Assembly: GCA_910574745.1 (NCBI GenBank)
Contig: CAJTCE010000016.1
Span: 1 to 64,000, forward strand
Direction: 5' to 3'
Length of the DNA stretch: 64,000 nt
Source: Lachnospiraceae bacterium
GTDB lineage: Bacteria; Bacillota; Clostridia; Lachnospirales; Lachnospiraceae
Positions 26,870 to 36,328 of this stretch are shown piece by piece. The notes beneath the pieces are model-generated. The model searched no databases. It saw only the letters and a program-made list of their open reading frames with translations, and was not told the DNA's origin. The translations under genes and the position numbers were made by a program. The number at the start of each line of letters is the position of its first letter. Positions within the stretch are counted from its first letter, which is position 1.

Positions 26870-28411
26870 ATGAAATGCTTTCAATGTGGCTGTGAACTGT
26901 CGGATAAGGATTTCTGTACAGGCTGCGGCGCAGATGTGAAATTATATAAAAAAATCATGCATGTGGCCAACCGTTTCTACAATGACGGGTTGAACAAGGC
27001 CGGCGTGCGGGATTTATCAGGTGCCATAGTCAGTTTGAGACAGGCATTAAAATTTAACAAAAATCATGTGGAGGCAAGGAACCTGTTGGGACTTGTCTAC
27101 TTTGAGATGGGAGAAACCGTTGCCGCATTGAGCGAATGGGTCATCAGTAAAAATATCCGTTCCCAGAAAAATATTGCGGACGATTATATTAATGAGGTTC
27201 AGTCTAACCCTGCCCGGCTGGAAACCATTAACCAGACGGTTAAAAAATATAACCAGGCGCTTTCCTACTGCTATACGGAAAGTAATGATCTGGCCATTAT
27301 ACAGTTAAAAAAGGTGGTTTCCTTAAACCCCAGGTTTGTAAAGGCGCACCAGCTTCTGGCCCTTTTGTATATGAACGGCGAGGAATGGGAAAAAGCGCAG
27401 CGCACCTTAAAGAAGAGTCTGAAGATAGACGTCAATAATACCACGACGCTCCGCTATTTAAAGGAAGTGGAATTTATGCTTGAAGGGGATGAGACCGCAG
27501 GCATAAAAAAGAAAAAATCCAATGTTTCCAAGGATGCGGTTACCTATCAGAGCGGAAATGAGACCATTATCCAGCCAATCAGCCCCAAGGAACCCATTGT
27601 GGGGGCGTCTACCATCTTTAACGTCGTTATCGGTATGGCTATCGGTCTTGCCGTATGCTACTTTCTGATTGTTCCCGCAAGAGTGCAGTCGGCAAGGGCG
27701 GAGGCTGATGAACAGCTGCGGCTGATCAGTGAAAATTCCGACGAAAAGACAGCGCAGATTACGGACCTGGAGCAGCGGGTGGAAGCTCTTACGGATGAAA
27801 ATGCCAAGCTGCAGGAGCAGGTTGTATCCTATACGGGAGAAGGCGGCGCGCTGCAGACTGTGGACGGACTTTTGGAAACAGCCAGAAAGTATATCCATAA
27901 TCCCGAAGAACTGGATGGGGTTTCCGACGACCTTTATGAGTTAGACCGGGGCTATGTGGAAAACGGCGCTTCGGAGGCCTATAAAGCCCTTTATGATGAG
28001 CTGCTTGCCCAGGTAGGGGATAAAATTGCGGATGATTGCTTTAAAGAAGGAAATTCCCTGAAAAACCAGGGAGATTATTCCGATGCCATAGAATTGTTAG
28101 AGAAAGCATGGTATTTCAAAAATACCGATGCGGAAATTCTCTATGTTCTTGCGGAGACTTATCAGGAATCGGAAAATATGAATAAGGCATTGGAGCTGTA
28201 TAACCAGTTGATTACAGATTTCCCGGATTCGGAATATGCGGATATGGCACAGCAGAATATTGCTGACGCCGCAACGGTAGGAAACCGAGGCGGCGGAGAA
28301 AACAATGAGAATGACCCGGGGCAGACAGGCGGCGATGACGACCGGACCAACGGCGGCTTAAATGGCGGGAATAATACTCCGGCCGGCGCCAATAACGGAA
28401 ATAATCCGTAA
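26870..28411 (+). CDS. Zinc-ribbon, TPR and coiled-coil membrane protein
   Basis: A 513-residue protein in five parts: a CxxC zinc ribbon (CFQCGC and CTGCGA, residues 3-23); TPR-like helices (about 30-200, for example AIVSLRQALKFNKNHVEARN and AHQLLALLYMNGEEWEKAQ); one membrane helix (about 245-265, IFNVVIGMAIGLAVCYFLIV); a coiled coil (270-325); and a second TPR set (about 345-470, including GDYSDAIELLEKAWYF). The tail is Gly/Asn/Asp-rich. The ribbon should face the cytoplasm and the distal TPRs the outside. It lies just upstream of spoIIAA but is separated from it by a terminator. It is probably an adaptor for an envelope complex; partner unknown. Confidence 0.78.
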   Translation: MKCFQCGCELSDKDFCTGCGADVKLYKKIMHVANRFYNDGLNKAGVRDLSGAIVSLRQALKFNKNHVEARNLLGLVYFEMGETVAALSEWVISKNIRSQKNIADDYINEVQSNPARLETINQTVKKYNQALSYCYTESNDLAIIQLKKVVSLNPRFVKAHQLLALLYMNGEEWEKAQRTLKKSLKIDVNNTTTLRYLKEVEFMLEGDETAGIKKKKSNVSKDAVTYQSGNETIIQPISPKEPIVGASTIFNVVIGMAIGLAVCYFLIVPARVQSARAEADEQLRLISENSDEKTAQITDLEQRVEALTDENAKLQEQVVSYTGEGGALQTVDGLLETARKYIHNPEELDGVSDDLYELDRGYVENGASEAYKALYDELLAQVGDKIADDCFKEGNSLKNQGDYSDAIELLEKAWYFKNTDAEILYVLAETYQESENMNKALELYNQLITDFPDSEYADMAQQNIADAATVGNRGGGENNENDPGQTGGDDDRTNGGLNGGNNTPAGANNGNNP

Positions 28412-28470
28412 AGAGCCGAAAAAGGGAAGAGCATATAAAATAAAACGACAGATTTGGCATAAAGCATACA

Positions 28471-28505
28471 AAAGAGGACATAATATGACTATGTTCTCTT
28501 TTTTG
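28471..28505 (+). terminator. Terminator upstream of spoIIA operon
   Basis: Stem AAAGAGGACATA / TATGTTCTCTTT (one G-U pair) around a 7-base loop, followed by TTTTGTG. It separates the TPR protein gene from spoIIAA. Confidence 0.82.
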
Positions 28506-28552
28506 TGTATTGAAGGATATCCATAAATTTGTGAAAGCGGGAGGAATGAAGG

Positions 28553-28861
28553 ATGGAGAAAATGTTTATGGTAAAGGATGGCTGGCTGACCATTACCATG
28601 CCGGAAGAGATGGACCATCACAAGGCGGAGGAAATCAGGGAAGGGGCGGACGACTATCTCTTGACCGGAAAGGTTTTGCATGTCATATTCGACTTTTCCA
28701 ATACCAAATTCATGGACAGCTCAGGAATCGGCGTTATCGCTGGGAGGTATAAAAAGGTTTCCTGCTACGGGGGAAAAGTGGTGGCGGCTCATGCAAATTC
28801 CAGAATCCGTAAAATCATTATGCTTTCAGGATTGACGGATCTGATAGAAATAGTTGATTAG
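28553..28861 (+). CDS. spoIIAA: Anti-sigma F factor antagonist SpoIIAA
   Basis: A 102-residue STAS-domain protein. In its unphosphorylated form it binds SpoIIAB and frees sigma F in the forespore. The phosphorylation loop is [15 protein letters not shown], with S57 at the position phosphorylated by SpoIIAB. GGAGG lies 8 bases before ATG 28553. It is followed 10 bases later by spoIIAB and then sigF, the conserved spoIIA operon of spore formers. Length fits the family (about 115). Confidence 0.95.
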   Translation: MEKMFMVKDGWLTITMPEEMDHHKAEEIREGADDYLLTGKVLHVIFDFSNTKFMDSSGIGVIAGRYKKVSCYGGKVVAAHANSRIRKIIMLSGLTDLIEIVD

Positions 28862-28871
28862 GAGGAGAAAA

Positions 28872-29354
28872 ATGGTAAAGCAGAAAGAAGCATGGAGTAA
28901 CGGATGGCAGATGAATCAGGAAGAGGCGGCTAACAGAATGGAACTGCGGATTATGCCCCTTTCGGAAAATGAAAGCTTTGCAAGGGTGGCGGTAGCGGCT
29001 TTTATGACCCAGCTAGACCCGACCTTAGAGGAAGTGGAAGATGTAAAGACTGCGGTTTCGGAGGCGGTAACCAACAGCATTATTCATGGATATGAAAATA
29101 AAGGAGGAGATAAGCCGGTTATCATAGAAGCTTATCTGACCCACAGGCGGATACATATCAAGATAGAAGACAGAGGCGTGGGAATTGACGATATAGGCAG
29201 GGCCATGGAGCCGCTGTTTACAACAAAACCCGAGCTGGAACGTTCGGGGATGGGGTTTGCGTTTATGGAGGCGTTTATGGATGAACTGCATGTAGAATCA
29301 AAGCAGGGAAGAGGCACAGTCGTTTACATGAGTAAACAGATAGGCGGGCAGTAG
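28872..29354 (+). CDS. spoIIAB: Anti-sigma F factor SpoIIAB (serine kinase)
   Basis: A 160-residue GHKL-fold protein that holds sigma F inactive and phosphorylates SpoIIAA. Conserved parts: [15 protein letters not shown], the N-box [14 protein letters not shown], the ADP-binding DRGVGI, and [20 protein letters not shown] 28872 follows GGAGGAG; an earlier in-frame ATG at 28854 lies inside spoIIAA and precedes that site. There is an N-terminal extension of about 18 residues over Bacillus SpoIIAB; M13 or M23 could be alternative starts. It is 3 bases from sigF. Confidence 0.94.
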   Translation: MVKQKEAWSNGWQMNQEEAANRMELRIMPLSENESFARVAVAAFMTQLDPTLEEVEDVKTAVSEAVTNSIIHGYENKGGDKPVIIEAYLTHRRIHIKIEDRGVGIDDIGRAMEPLFTTKPELERSGMGFAFMEAFMDELHVESKQGRGTVVYMSKQIGGQ

Positions 29355-29357
29355 CTT

Positions 29358-30116
29358 ATGGACCCTACGACGCAATTGTTGATACAGGCGAAGAAGGGCG
29401 ATAAAAATGCCAGGGATATACTTGTGGAAAAGAATCTGGGTCTGGTCCGTTTCATTGTAAAGCGTTTCCAAAACAGAGGATATGATATGGAGGATCTGTT
29501 TCAGATCGGGTGTATCGGGTTGGTAAAAGCGGTAGACCAGTTTGATACGGAATACAATGTAAAGTTTTCAACCTATGCGGTGCCCCTGATCACAGGAGAA
29601 ATCAAGCGTTTCCTGCGTGACGACGGCATGATTAAAATTTCCCGCAGCTTAAAAGAAAACGGTTACCGCATAAAACAGGCGGCGGAGGAAATTGCCAGGG
29701 AATGCGGCAGGGAGCCTACGATGAAAGAGCTGGAAGAGGCAACAGGGCTGAAAAAGGAAGAAATTGCCATGGCGCTGGAGGCAAATGTGGAAATCGAATC
29801 CATTTACAGAACCGTTTATCAGTCGGACGGAAACGAAATTTATCTGGTGGATAAAATTGTAAAGGGGATGGAAACGGGAACCCTTTCTAAGGGTGCGGCG
29901 GATACGGAAAAGGAGCGGCTTCTTGATCATATGCTGTTAAAGCAGCTGATAGACCGGCTGGAAGGAAAAGAAAAGGAAATTATACGCCTGCGTTTTTTTG
30001 AAGATAAGACCCAGACAGAGGTGGCCGGGCTTTTAAATATGAATCAGGTACAAGTATGCAGGCAGGAAAAGAAAACCTTGGTAAAGCTGCGGGCGATGGC
30101 GCTGAAAGAAGGTTAG
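29358..30116 (+). CDS. sigF: RNA polymerase forespore sigma factor F
   Basis: A 252-residue sigma-70-family factor with regions 2 (RFIVKRFQNRGYDMEDLFQIG, FSTYAVPLITGEIKRFLRDD), 3 (ENGYRIKQAAEEIARE, PTMKELEEATGLKKEEI) and 4 (KEIIRLRFFEDKTQTEVAGLLNMNQVQVCRQEK). Its place immediately after spoIIAA-spoIIAB identifies it as sigma F, the first forespore-specific sigma factor. In Bacillus the spoVA operon follows directly; here three other genes lie between them. Confidence 0.95.
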   Translation: MDPTTQLLIQAKKGDKNARDILVEKNLGLVRFIVKRFQNRGYDMEDLFQIGCIGLVKAVDQFDTEYNVKFSTYAVPLITGEIKRFLRDDGMIKISRSLKENGYRIKQAAEEIARECGREPTMKELEEATGLKKEEIAMALEANVEIESIYRTVYQSDGNEIYLVDKIVKGMETGTLSKGAADTEKERLLDHMLLKQLIDRLEGKEKEIIRLRFFEDKTQTEVAGLLNMNQVQVCRQEKKTLVKLRAMALKEG

Positions 30117-30200
30117 CTTTATGCAACGGGAACAGTATGAGGCTCTTGACAAAAGCTTTAATTGTTTGTAAGGTGTATAAGCTGAGAGGAGTTTTTTGTT

Positions 30201-31097
30201 ATGAAAGAGCAGTTTTTTGACTGCGCAGTGGACGCAGCCCTGGACAGTATAAAAATATTACCCTTTTTGTTTCTGGCATATTTGGTCATGGAATATGTGG
30301 AACACAGGATGGGGGAGCATTCAAAGGACGTCATCCGTAGATCGGGAAAGTTCGGTCCTTTATTGGGGGCTGTCTGTGGGGCCTTTCCCCAATGCGGTTT
30401 TTCCGCAGCGGCATCCAATCTCTATGCAGGCAGGATCATTACGCTGGGAACGCTGTTAGCCATATATTTATCCACCTCCGATGAGATGCTTCCTATTCTT
30501 ATTTCCAAACAGGCGCCGGCTCTGGCAATTGTAAAAATTCTGGGCCTTAAGGTTTTGATCGGTATGGCGGCGGGATTTTTTATAGACTGGCTCTGGGCGG
30601 GGCACCGGAAAATCAGAGCTTACGCAGAGAGACCTCATGCCGATGAAAAATTCCATATTGACCAGATTTGTGAAAACGAAAACTGCAGGTGTGATAACGG
30701 CATTCTGAAATCAGCCTGTAAGCATACCTTACATATATTTCTGTTTATTCTGCTTATTACCTTTTTGTTTAATCTTTGTATTGGCTTTATAGGGAGCGGA
30801 AGCATTGAACAATTTATCATGAATAAGCCGTTTATAGGCGTAGCCTTATCAGCCGTTATCGGACTGATTCCCAATTGTGCGGCTTCGGTCATCATTACAG
30901 AGCTTTATCTGAAAGGTATGATGAGCTTCGGCGCTATGATGGCGGGGCTTTTAGTGGGGGCAGGCGTGGGCCTTATTGTGCTTTGCAGGGTAAATGAGGA
31001 TGTAAAGGATAATTTAAAGATCATCGGGCTGCTGTATTTGTGCGGCGTCATAGGAGGACTTCTTCTGGAAGTCCTGGAAATATCCGTAAGAATATGA
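30201..31097 (+). CDS. ArsP_2-type putative heavy-metal exporter
   Basis: A 298-residue polytopic membrane protein with about eight to ten helices. The features GAVCGAFPQCGFSAAASNLYAG and GLIPNCAASVIITELYLKGMM are the two internally similar halves seen in the putative 10TM heavy-metal exporter family (Pfam ArsP_2). Between them lies a hydrophilic Cys/His stretch (RPHADEKFHIDQICENENC) that could bind metal. GAGAGGAG precedes the ATG. It lies 84 bases after sigF, on the same strand. The transported ion is not established. Confidence 0.78.
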   Translation: MKEQFFDCAVDAALDSIKILPFLFLAYLVMEYVEHRMGEHSKDVIRRSGKFGPLLGAVCGAFPQCGFSAAASNLYAGRIITLGTLLAIYLSTSDEMLPILISKQAPALAIVKILGLKVLIGMAAGFFIDWLWAGHRKIRAYAERPHADEKFHIDQICENENCRCDNGILKSACKHTLHIFLFILLITFLFNLCIGFIGSGSIEQFIMNKPFIGVALSAVIGLIPNCAASVIITELYLKGMMSFGAMMAGLLVGAGVGLIVLCRVNEDVKDNLKIIGLLYLCGVIGGLLLEVLEISVRI

Positions 31098-31196
31098 AAT
31101 AAGGGACTGTTCAGTAAATTGATAATATGTTATAGTTATACATGTATAATTATGTCACATTTTGTTTGAAAAAAGATACGAAAGCGGAGGTCTGAT

Positions 31197-32942
31197 ATGA
31201 AGGGCAAATCTAAGAAAAAGCGTATTTTATGTCTGTTTCTTGCATGCTGCCTGTTCTTGACGGGATGTTCGGGTATTTCTTTTGGAAAGTCGGAAAAGGA
31301 TCGGTTCGACGAGTATACCGAAGGAATGTTTAAGGAAGAGATTGCGCAAAATACCATAAATCTGCATTATACATTGGCGTATCCTGAAAATTACGGCATT
31401 ACCGATTATGATGTTTCTCTTGGGGAGTTATCCATGGCAGACTTTGAGGACGCCAAAGATGAACTTGAAAATATGAAAAAGGAGCTTGAGGGTTTTAACA
31501 GGGAAAAGCTTAATGACGATCAGAAGCTGACCTATGACCTTTTTATGGATTATGTGGATACGGAGCTTCCGGTAGTGGATTTGTATCTGTATGCGGAATT
31601 TTTAAGTCCCTTAAAAGGATATCAGTCCAGTCTTCCGGTTCTGCTGGCAGAATATACCTTCCGCACGGAAAAGGATATTGAGGATTATCTGGCGCTTTTA
31701 GAAGAAATTGACGATATGTTCGGGGATATTATGGTATTTGAAAAGGAAAAAGCGAAAGCCGGGCTTTTTATGCCTGATTTTGCCATAGAGGGCACCATTG
31801 AGCAATGCGAACAATTTATTGAAGACCCGGAGAACAACTATATGATAGAAGTCTTCAACGATAAGATCGATGCCTTTTCCGGGCTGTCTGAGGAAGAAAA
31901 AGAAGATTATAAGGAAAGAAATAAAACGTTGATAACCACGGAGGTCGTGGACGGCTATCAGATGTTGATCGACGAGCTTACCGACTTAAAGGGAAGCGGC
32001 GTCAATGAAAAGGGGCTTTATTATTATGATGACGGAATCGAATATTATGAATATCTCATACGTACCGGTGTAGGTACCGATGCTTCTGTTGAAAAGCTTC
32101 AGGACCGGACGTGGGACTATATAATATCCTGCTTTCTGAATATGTACGAATGCATGGAAGAAAATCCCGATGTGTATTACGAGCTGGATGAATATAAATA
32201 TCCTCTTACAGATCCCGACGAAATCATGCAGGATTTAATGGAAAAGACAAAAGAGGATTTTCCGGCGCCGCCGGAGGTGGATTACACCATTAAATATGTT
32301 CATCCGTCCATGGAGGAGCACGAGAGCCCTGCTTTTTATCTGACTCCGCCCATTGATGATATAGAGAATAATGTTATTTATATCAACAGAAAGGATTTGG
32401 ATGAAGAAATCTATACGACAATTGCCCATGAAGGCTATCCGGGACACTTGTACCAGACGGTATCTACCTCGGAGCACGGACTGCCTTTGGCCCGTAACCT
32501 GTTTTCCTATTCCGGTTATTCCGAAGGGTGGGCAACCTACGTAGAAATGTATTCTTATAGTATCAGCGGTCTTGATGAAGATATTGCAAATATCCTTGCA
32601 TGGGAAAACGGTGTCAATCTGGGTATTTCCGCGTACATTGATATGGGCATTCACTATGACGGATGGGACATGGATGATGTGGAGGAATTTCTTGCTGACT
32701 TTGGAATTGACAATGAAGAAGCAGCAGGGGAAATCTATGAGTTGATCGTAGAAGAGCCTTCTTATTATCTTACTTATTTTATCGGGTATCTGGAATTTTT
32801 AAATTTGAGGGATAAAGCGGAAAAAAAACTGGGGGAAGATTTTACATTAAAGGATTTTCACAAATTTATGATCGAAATCGGACCGGCGCCTTTTTATATT
32901 ATTGAAGACCGGATGGATGATTGGATGAAAGGGCAGAAATAA
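31197..32942 (+). CDS. DUF885-family lipoprotein (putative metallopeptidase)
   Basis: A 581-residue lipoprotein. Signal peptide with lipobox LTGC (Cys near residue 23), followed by a DUF885 body. The zinc motif HEGYPGH (H411-E412-x3-H416) and the nearby YSEGWATYVEMYS, whose Glu is the likely third ligand, resemble M2/M3-like gluzincins. Such proteins are predicted extracellular carboxypeptidase- or dipeptidase-like enzymes. The N-terminal 200 residues are very acidic. It sits alone between the exporter and hybrid kinase genes. Confidence 0.88.
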   Translation: MKGKSKKKRILCLFLACCLFLTGCSGISFGKSEKDRFDEYTEGMFKEEIAQNTINLHYTLAYPENYGITDYDVSLGELSMADFEDAKDELENMKKELEGFNREKLNDDQKLTYDLFMDYVDTELPVVDLYLYAEFLSPLKGYQSSLPVLLAEYTFRTEKDIEDYLALLEEIDDMFGDIMVFEKEKAKAGLFMPDFAIEGTIEQCEQFIEDPENNYMIEVFNDKIDAFSGLSEEEKEDYKERNKTLITTEVVDGYQMLIDELTDLKGSGVNEKGLYYYDDGIEYYEYLIRTGVGTDASVEKLQDRTWDYIISCFLNMYECMEENPDVYYELDEYKYPLTDPDEIMQDLMEKTKEDFPAPPEVDYTIKYVHPSMEEHESPAFYLTPPIDDIENNVIYINRKDLDEEIYTTIAHEGYPGHLYQTVSTSEHGLPLARNLFSYSGYSEGWATYVEMYSYSISGLDEDIANILAWENGVNLGISAYIDMGIHYDGWDMDDVEEFLADFGIDNEEAAGEIYELIVEEPSYYLTYFIGYLEFLNLRDKAEKKLGEDFTLKDFHKFMIEIGPAPFYIIEDRMDDWMKGQK

Positions 32943-32979
32943 CTGCCACATATAATTTTGAGGAAATAGGTGATAAAGA

Positions 32980-35523
32980 ATGTTCAAAAATACCAGAAAA
33001 TTTTTGATAATCAGTTTCAGCTTTCTAATTGTTGTATGTATTCTGAGTTTTATGGCTATAGCCATACGGATAGGTAGAAAAAGTAATGACGCAGTCAGCG
33101 ATGTAGGCATGCTATATATGTCGGAAATGAACAGGCAGCTTCAGGAAAAGTATACTACGGTTATTGAACTGCGCCTCTCACAGGTGGAGGGTATTGTAAA
33201 GAGAACGCCGCCGGAATCGGTTCACTATGGAGAGGAAATGCTGGAGGAACTGGCTATCAGCGCCAGCGTACGTGATTTTACATATCTGGGGCTTTATAAA
33301 AAGAACGGAGATTGTGAAACCATCTATGGCGAGTCGCTCCGGATTATTGATGAAAAGGAGTTTTTAGAAGGACTGGATAGCGAAGAAATCAAGATAAGCA
33401 GCGCCGAAGACGCTTCCGGAGAACGTGTGCTATTGCTGATACAGGCTGCAGAATATGAAATGAAGGATGGTAGTACCAGCGTCGCTTTAGTGGCGGGAAT
33501 CCCCATGGAATATTTAAATGAAGCACTGTTTCTGGAAGAAGAGGGGGCTTTGATCTATTCGCATGTTATCCGTGCAGACGGAAGCTACGTCATCAGGAAC
33601 GGCGACAGTTTCCGGGGAAGTTATTTTGAACGCATGCAGGATCTGTTGATGGAATTTGACGGCAAAAAGCCGGAAGATTACGTTCGGGAATTGAAGGACG
33701 CCATGGCGGCGAAGACGGATTATACTACGCTGATTATGGAGTCCGGAATCCACGGACATATTTACTGTTCTTCTCTTTCGGAATCCGACTGGTATCTGAT
33801 AACCGTTATGCCATACGGCCCCTTGGATGACGCCATTAACAAGCTGGGAAATCAGCGTACCTCTACGCTTCTGATCTATTGTCTCATAATTTTGGCGGTT
33901 ATTCTGGCTATTTTTGCTTTGTATTACCAGATGACTCAAAAGCAGATCAGAGAGTTAAACGAGGCAAAGCTGGAGGCTGACCACGCCAATAAGGCAAAGA
34001 GCGAGTTTTTGTCCAATATGAGCCATGATATCCGCACGCCTATGAACGGGATTGTGGGGATGACGGCAATTGCGGTAAATAATATAGATGATAAGGAACG
34101 GGTAAGGGACTGTCTTCGTAAAATCACTTTGTCCAGTAAGCATCTGCTGGGTCTGATTAATGATGTTTTGGATATGTCCAAGATTGAGAGCGGCAAGCTT
34201 ACCCTCAATATGGATATTGTTTCCCTGCGGGATGCCATGGAAAGCATCGTCAACATTGTACAGCCTCAGGTAAAAGCAAAGAAACAGCATTTTGATATCT
34301 TTATCAAGAAAATCCAGACGGAGAATATTTATTGTGACAGCGTACGTCTGAACCAGGTGCTGATAAACCTCTTGTCCAATGCCATTAAATATACGCCTGA
34401 AAAGGGACGGATCAATATTTACCTTTCCCAGGAGGAATCCCCTTTGGGAAGCCAGTACGTGCGATGTCATTTCAGAGTAAAGGATAACGGCATTGGAATG
34501 TCCGAGGAATTCCAGAAAACGATTTTTGATACCTTTACAAGAGAGAAAGTAACCCAGGTGGATAAGACGGAAGGCGCGGGGCTCGGCATGGCTATTACAA
34601 AGTGCATTGTAGACGCCATGAAGGGAACCATAGAGCTGCACAGCAAATCCGGAGAGGGAAGCGAATTCCACATTACGCTGGATCTGGAAAGAGCGAAACA
34701 AAGGATAGAGGATGTTGTACTGCCGCCATGGAATACCCTGGTGGTAGATAATAACGAAGACCTGTGTCATAGCGCGGCCGCCGCCCTTAAAGAAATCGGC
34801 ATCAACGCAGAATATGCCCTCAGCGGTAAGGAAGCTGTTGAAATGGTAAAGAAGCGTCATGACGCGCAGGACGATTATCAGCTTGTACTCATTGACTGGA
34901 AAATGCCGGAGATGGACGGACTTGAAACAACCAGGGAAATCAGGAAGCGTTTAGGGGCAGAGGTTCCGATTCTGATCATATCCGCTTATGACTGGAGCGA
35001 TATTAAAGATGAAGCAATGGAAGCAGGAGCCCATGGATTTATATCCAAGCCTTTATTTAAATCCAATTTGTATCTGGGATTAAGCAAGTTTATAGAGGAT
35101 GAAGGCACTGTGTCGGCCTTAAAAGAGGAAGAAGAAAAAGATTTTACCGGCAGAAAGATTCTCCTTGCGGAGGATAATGACCTGAACTGGGAAATTGCCA
35201 ACGAAATTCTCTCTACAGCCGGGTTTAAGCTGGAACATGCAGAAAACGGAAAGATCTGCGTAGAAAAATTTGAGGCTTCTGAAGAGGGAACCTATGATGT
35301 GATTTTGATGGATATCCGAATGCCTGTTATGAACGGCTATGATGCGGCAAAAACAATTCGGGGTCTGGACAGGGCCGACGCCCATCTGCCGATTATCGCA
35401 ATGACTGCCGATGCTTTTTCGGAGGATATACAGCATAGTCTGGATTGCGGAATGAATGCCCATATTTCAAAACCCATTGATGTCAAAAAGCTGATGGATG
35501 AATTAGCCAAATACCTGAACTGA
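32980..35523 (+). CDS. Hybrid sensor histidine kinase with two receiver domains
   Basis: An 847-residue membrane kinase. Helix 1 (about 7-27), an extracellular sensor of about 260 residues (Cache-like), helix 2 (about 296-318), then HisKA with H349 in FLSNMSHDIRTPMNGIVG, HATPase (VLINLLSNAIKYT, VKDNGIGM, GAGLGMAIT), a first receiver with D639 (VLIDWKMPEMDG) and a second with D778 (VILMDIRMPVMNGYD). The first receiver has the altered VVDNNEDL acidic pocket known from BarA-like kinases. The second receiver probably hands phosphate to a separate Hpt protein; two are encoded at 41.1 and 44.4 kb. It ends at a strong terminator. Confidence 0.92.
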   Translation: MFKNTRKFLIISFSFLIVVCILSFMAIAIRIGRKSNDAVSDVGMLYMSEMNRQLQEKYTTVIELRLSQVEGIVKRTPPESVHYGEEMLEELAISASVRDFTYLGLYKKNGDCETIYGESLRIIDEKEFLEGLDSEEIKISSAEDASGERVLLLIQAAEYEMKDGSTSVALVAGIPMEYLNEALFLEEEGALIYSHVIRADGSYVIRNGDSFRGSYFERMQDLLMEFDGKKPEDYVRELKDAMAAKTDYTTLIMESGIHGHIYCSSLSESDWYLITVMPYGPLDDAINKLGNQRTSTLLIYCLIILAVILAIFALYYQMTQKQIRELNEAKLEADHANKAKSEFLSNMSHDIRTPMNGIVGMTAIAVNNIDDKERVRDCLRKITLSSKHLLGLINDVLDMSKIESGKLTLNMDIVSLRDAMESIVNIVQPQVKAKKQHFDIFIKKIQTENIYCDSVRLNQVLINLLSNAIKYTPEKGRINIYLSQEESPLGSQYVRCHFRVKDNGIGMSEEFQKTIFDTFTREKVTQVDKTEGAGLGMAITKCIVDAMKGTIELHSKSGEGSEFHITLDLERAKQRIEDVVLPPWNTLVVDNNEDLCHSAAAALKEIGINAEYALSGKEAVEMVKKRHDAQDDYQLVLIDWKMPEMDGLETTREIRKRLGAEVPILIISAYDWSDIKDEAMEAGAHGFISKPLFKSNLYLGLSKFIEDEGTVSALKEEEEKDFTGRKILLAEDNDLNWEIANEILSTAGFKLEHAENGKICVEKFEASEEGTYDVILMDIRMPVMNGYDAAKTIRGLDRADAHLPIIAMTADAFSEDIQHSLDCGMNAHISKPIDVKKLMDELAKYLN

Positions 35524-35560
35524 TTCCACAAAGCGACGGTTTGATAAAAAGAGTTCAAAA

Positions 35561-35616
35561 AAAAGGATTTTGAATCCCGATACCTATAGAGGAGAGGGAC
35601 TTCAAAATCCTTTTTC
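35561..35616 (+). terminator. Terminator after hybrid kinase
   Basis: Perfect 14-bp stem AAAAGGATTTTGAA / TTCAAAATCCTTTT with a 26-base loop, followed by T-rich sequence. It isolates the spoVA genes from readthrough. Confidence 0.85.
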
Positions 35617-35649
35617 ATTTTTGGGAGAAATTTTATAAAGGGATTATTT

Positions 35650-35679
35650 TGCATAGTATTTGAAATCTTTGGAAAACTA
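35650..35679 (+). promoter_or_regulatory. Candidate sigma-G promoter of spoVAA
   Basis: TGCATA (35650-35655), 17 bases, AAAACTA (35673-35679). The sigma-G consensus is TGAATA and CATACTA, giving 5 of 6 and 5 of 7 matches. It lies just after the terminator and about 28 bases before the GTG start. The spoVAD promoter region has a near copy (see 63061-63091). Confidence 0.6.
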
Positions 35680-35707
35680 TTAAGAAAAATTTGGAGATGA
35701 AAAAACA

Positions 35708-36328
35708 GTGGATATTATTTATGTGAATTTAAGCCCCAAGATGCAAAGTACTAAAAGTGTCATTACGGCAGAAGATGTGGCTGAAATAACCGGCAGAAAC
35801 CAGGAGGTGGTGGAAAAGGCGAGAAAAGCCCAGATTTATGAATTTGCGGAAGACCATACCCGCCGGATTGTCAGTCAGTTGAAGGTCATCAGTTGTATTG
35901 AAAAAGCCTGTCCTTCAGCAGCCGTCATATCTGTGGGAGCAAAGGAAACCATTTTGGAATATTCCTCCAATCCCAGGCACAATAAGGCGTGGGAGATTTT
36001 AAAGGTTGTTTTTGTTGCCTGCGTCAGCTTTTTCGGAACGGGATTTACCATTATGGCTTTTCATAATGATATCGGAATCCGGGAGGTTTTTGAACAGATT
36101 TCTTCCCTTATAACGGGGGAAAGCGGAAAGGGAATGCTGACTATAGAGATTGCATATGCCCTGGGGCTTGCGGGAGGAATCATTATATTCTTCAATCACA
36201 TCGGTAAGCGCAGGATAACTCATGACCCGACGCCTATAGAAGTGTCTATGCGCAAGTACGAGGATGACGTAAATAATACCCTGGCGGAAACATGGGACAG
36301 GGAGGGAAAGACAATTGATGCTCCTTAA
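35708..36328 (+). CDS. spoVAA: Stage V sporulation protein AA
   Basis: A 206-residue SpoVAA homologue. The N-terminal half (residues 1-95) is a soluble domain with IYVNLSPKMQ and the VTAEDVAEITG-like segment; two membrane helices follow (WEILKVVFVACVSFFGTGFTI and IAYALGLAGGIIIFFNHIG). GTG is the start, with GGAGATG 8 bases before. It overlaps spoVAB by 11 bases. SpoVA proteins carry dipicolinic acid into the developing spore and release it on germination. Expressed in the forespore under sigma G in Bacillus; a matching promoter is seen upstream. Confidence 0.88.
   Translation: MDIIYVNLSPKMQSTKSVITAEDVAEITGRNQEVVEKARKAQIYEFAEDHTRRIVSQLKVISCIEKACPSAAVISVGAKETILEYSSNPRHNKAWEILKVVFVACVSFFGTGFTIMAFHNDIGIREVFEQISSLITGESGKGMLTIEIAYALGLAGGIIIFFNHIGKRRITHDPTPIEVSMRKYEDDVNNTLAETWDREGKTIDAP

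Noticed and set aside
28512-28540. AGGATAT-N-GAAA resembling a sigma-H promoter for spoIIAA
   Set aside because: The implied start would fall on the ribosome site and the -10 match is weak.
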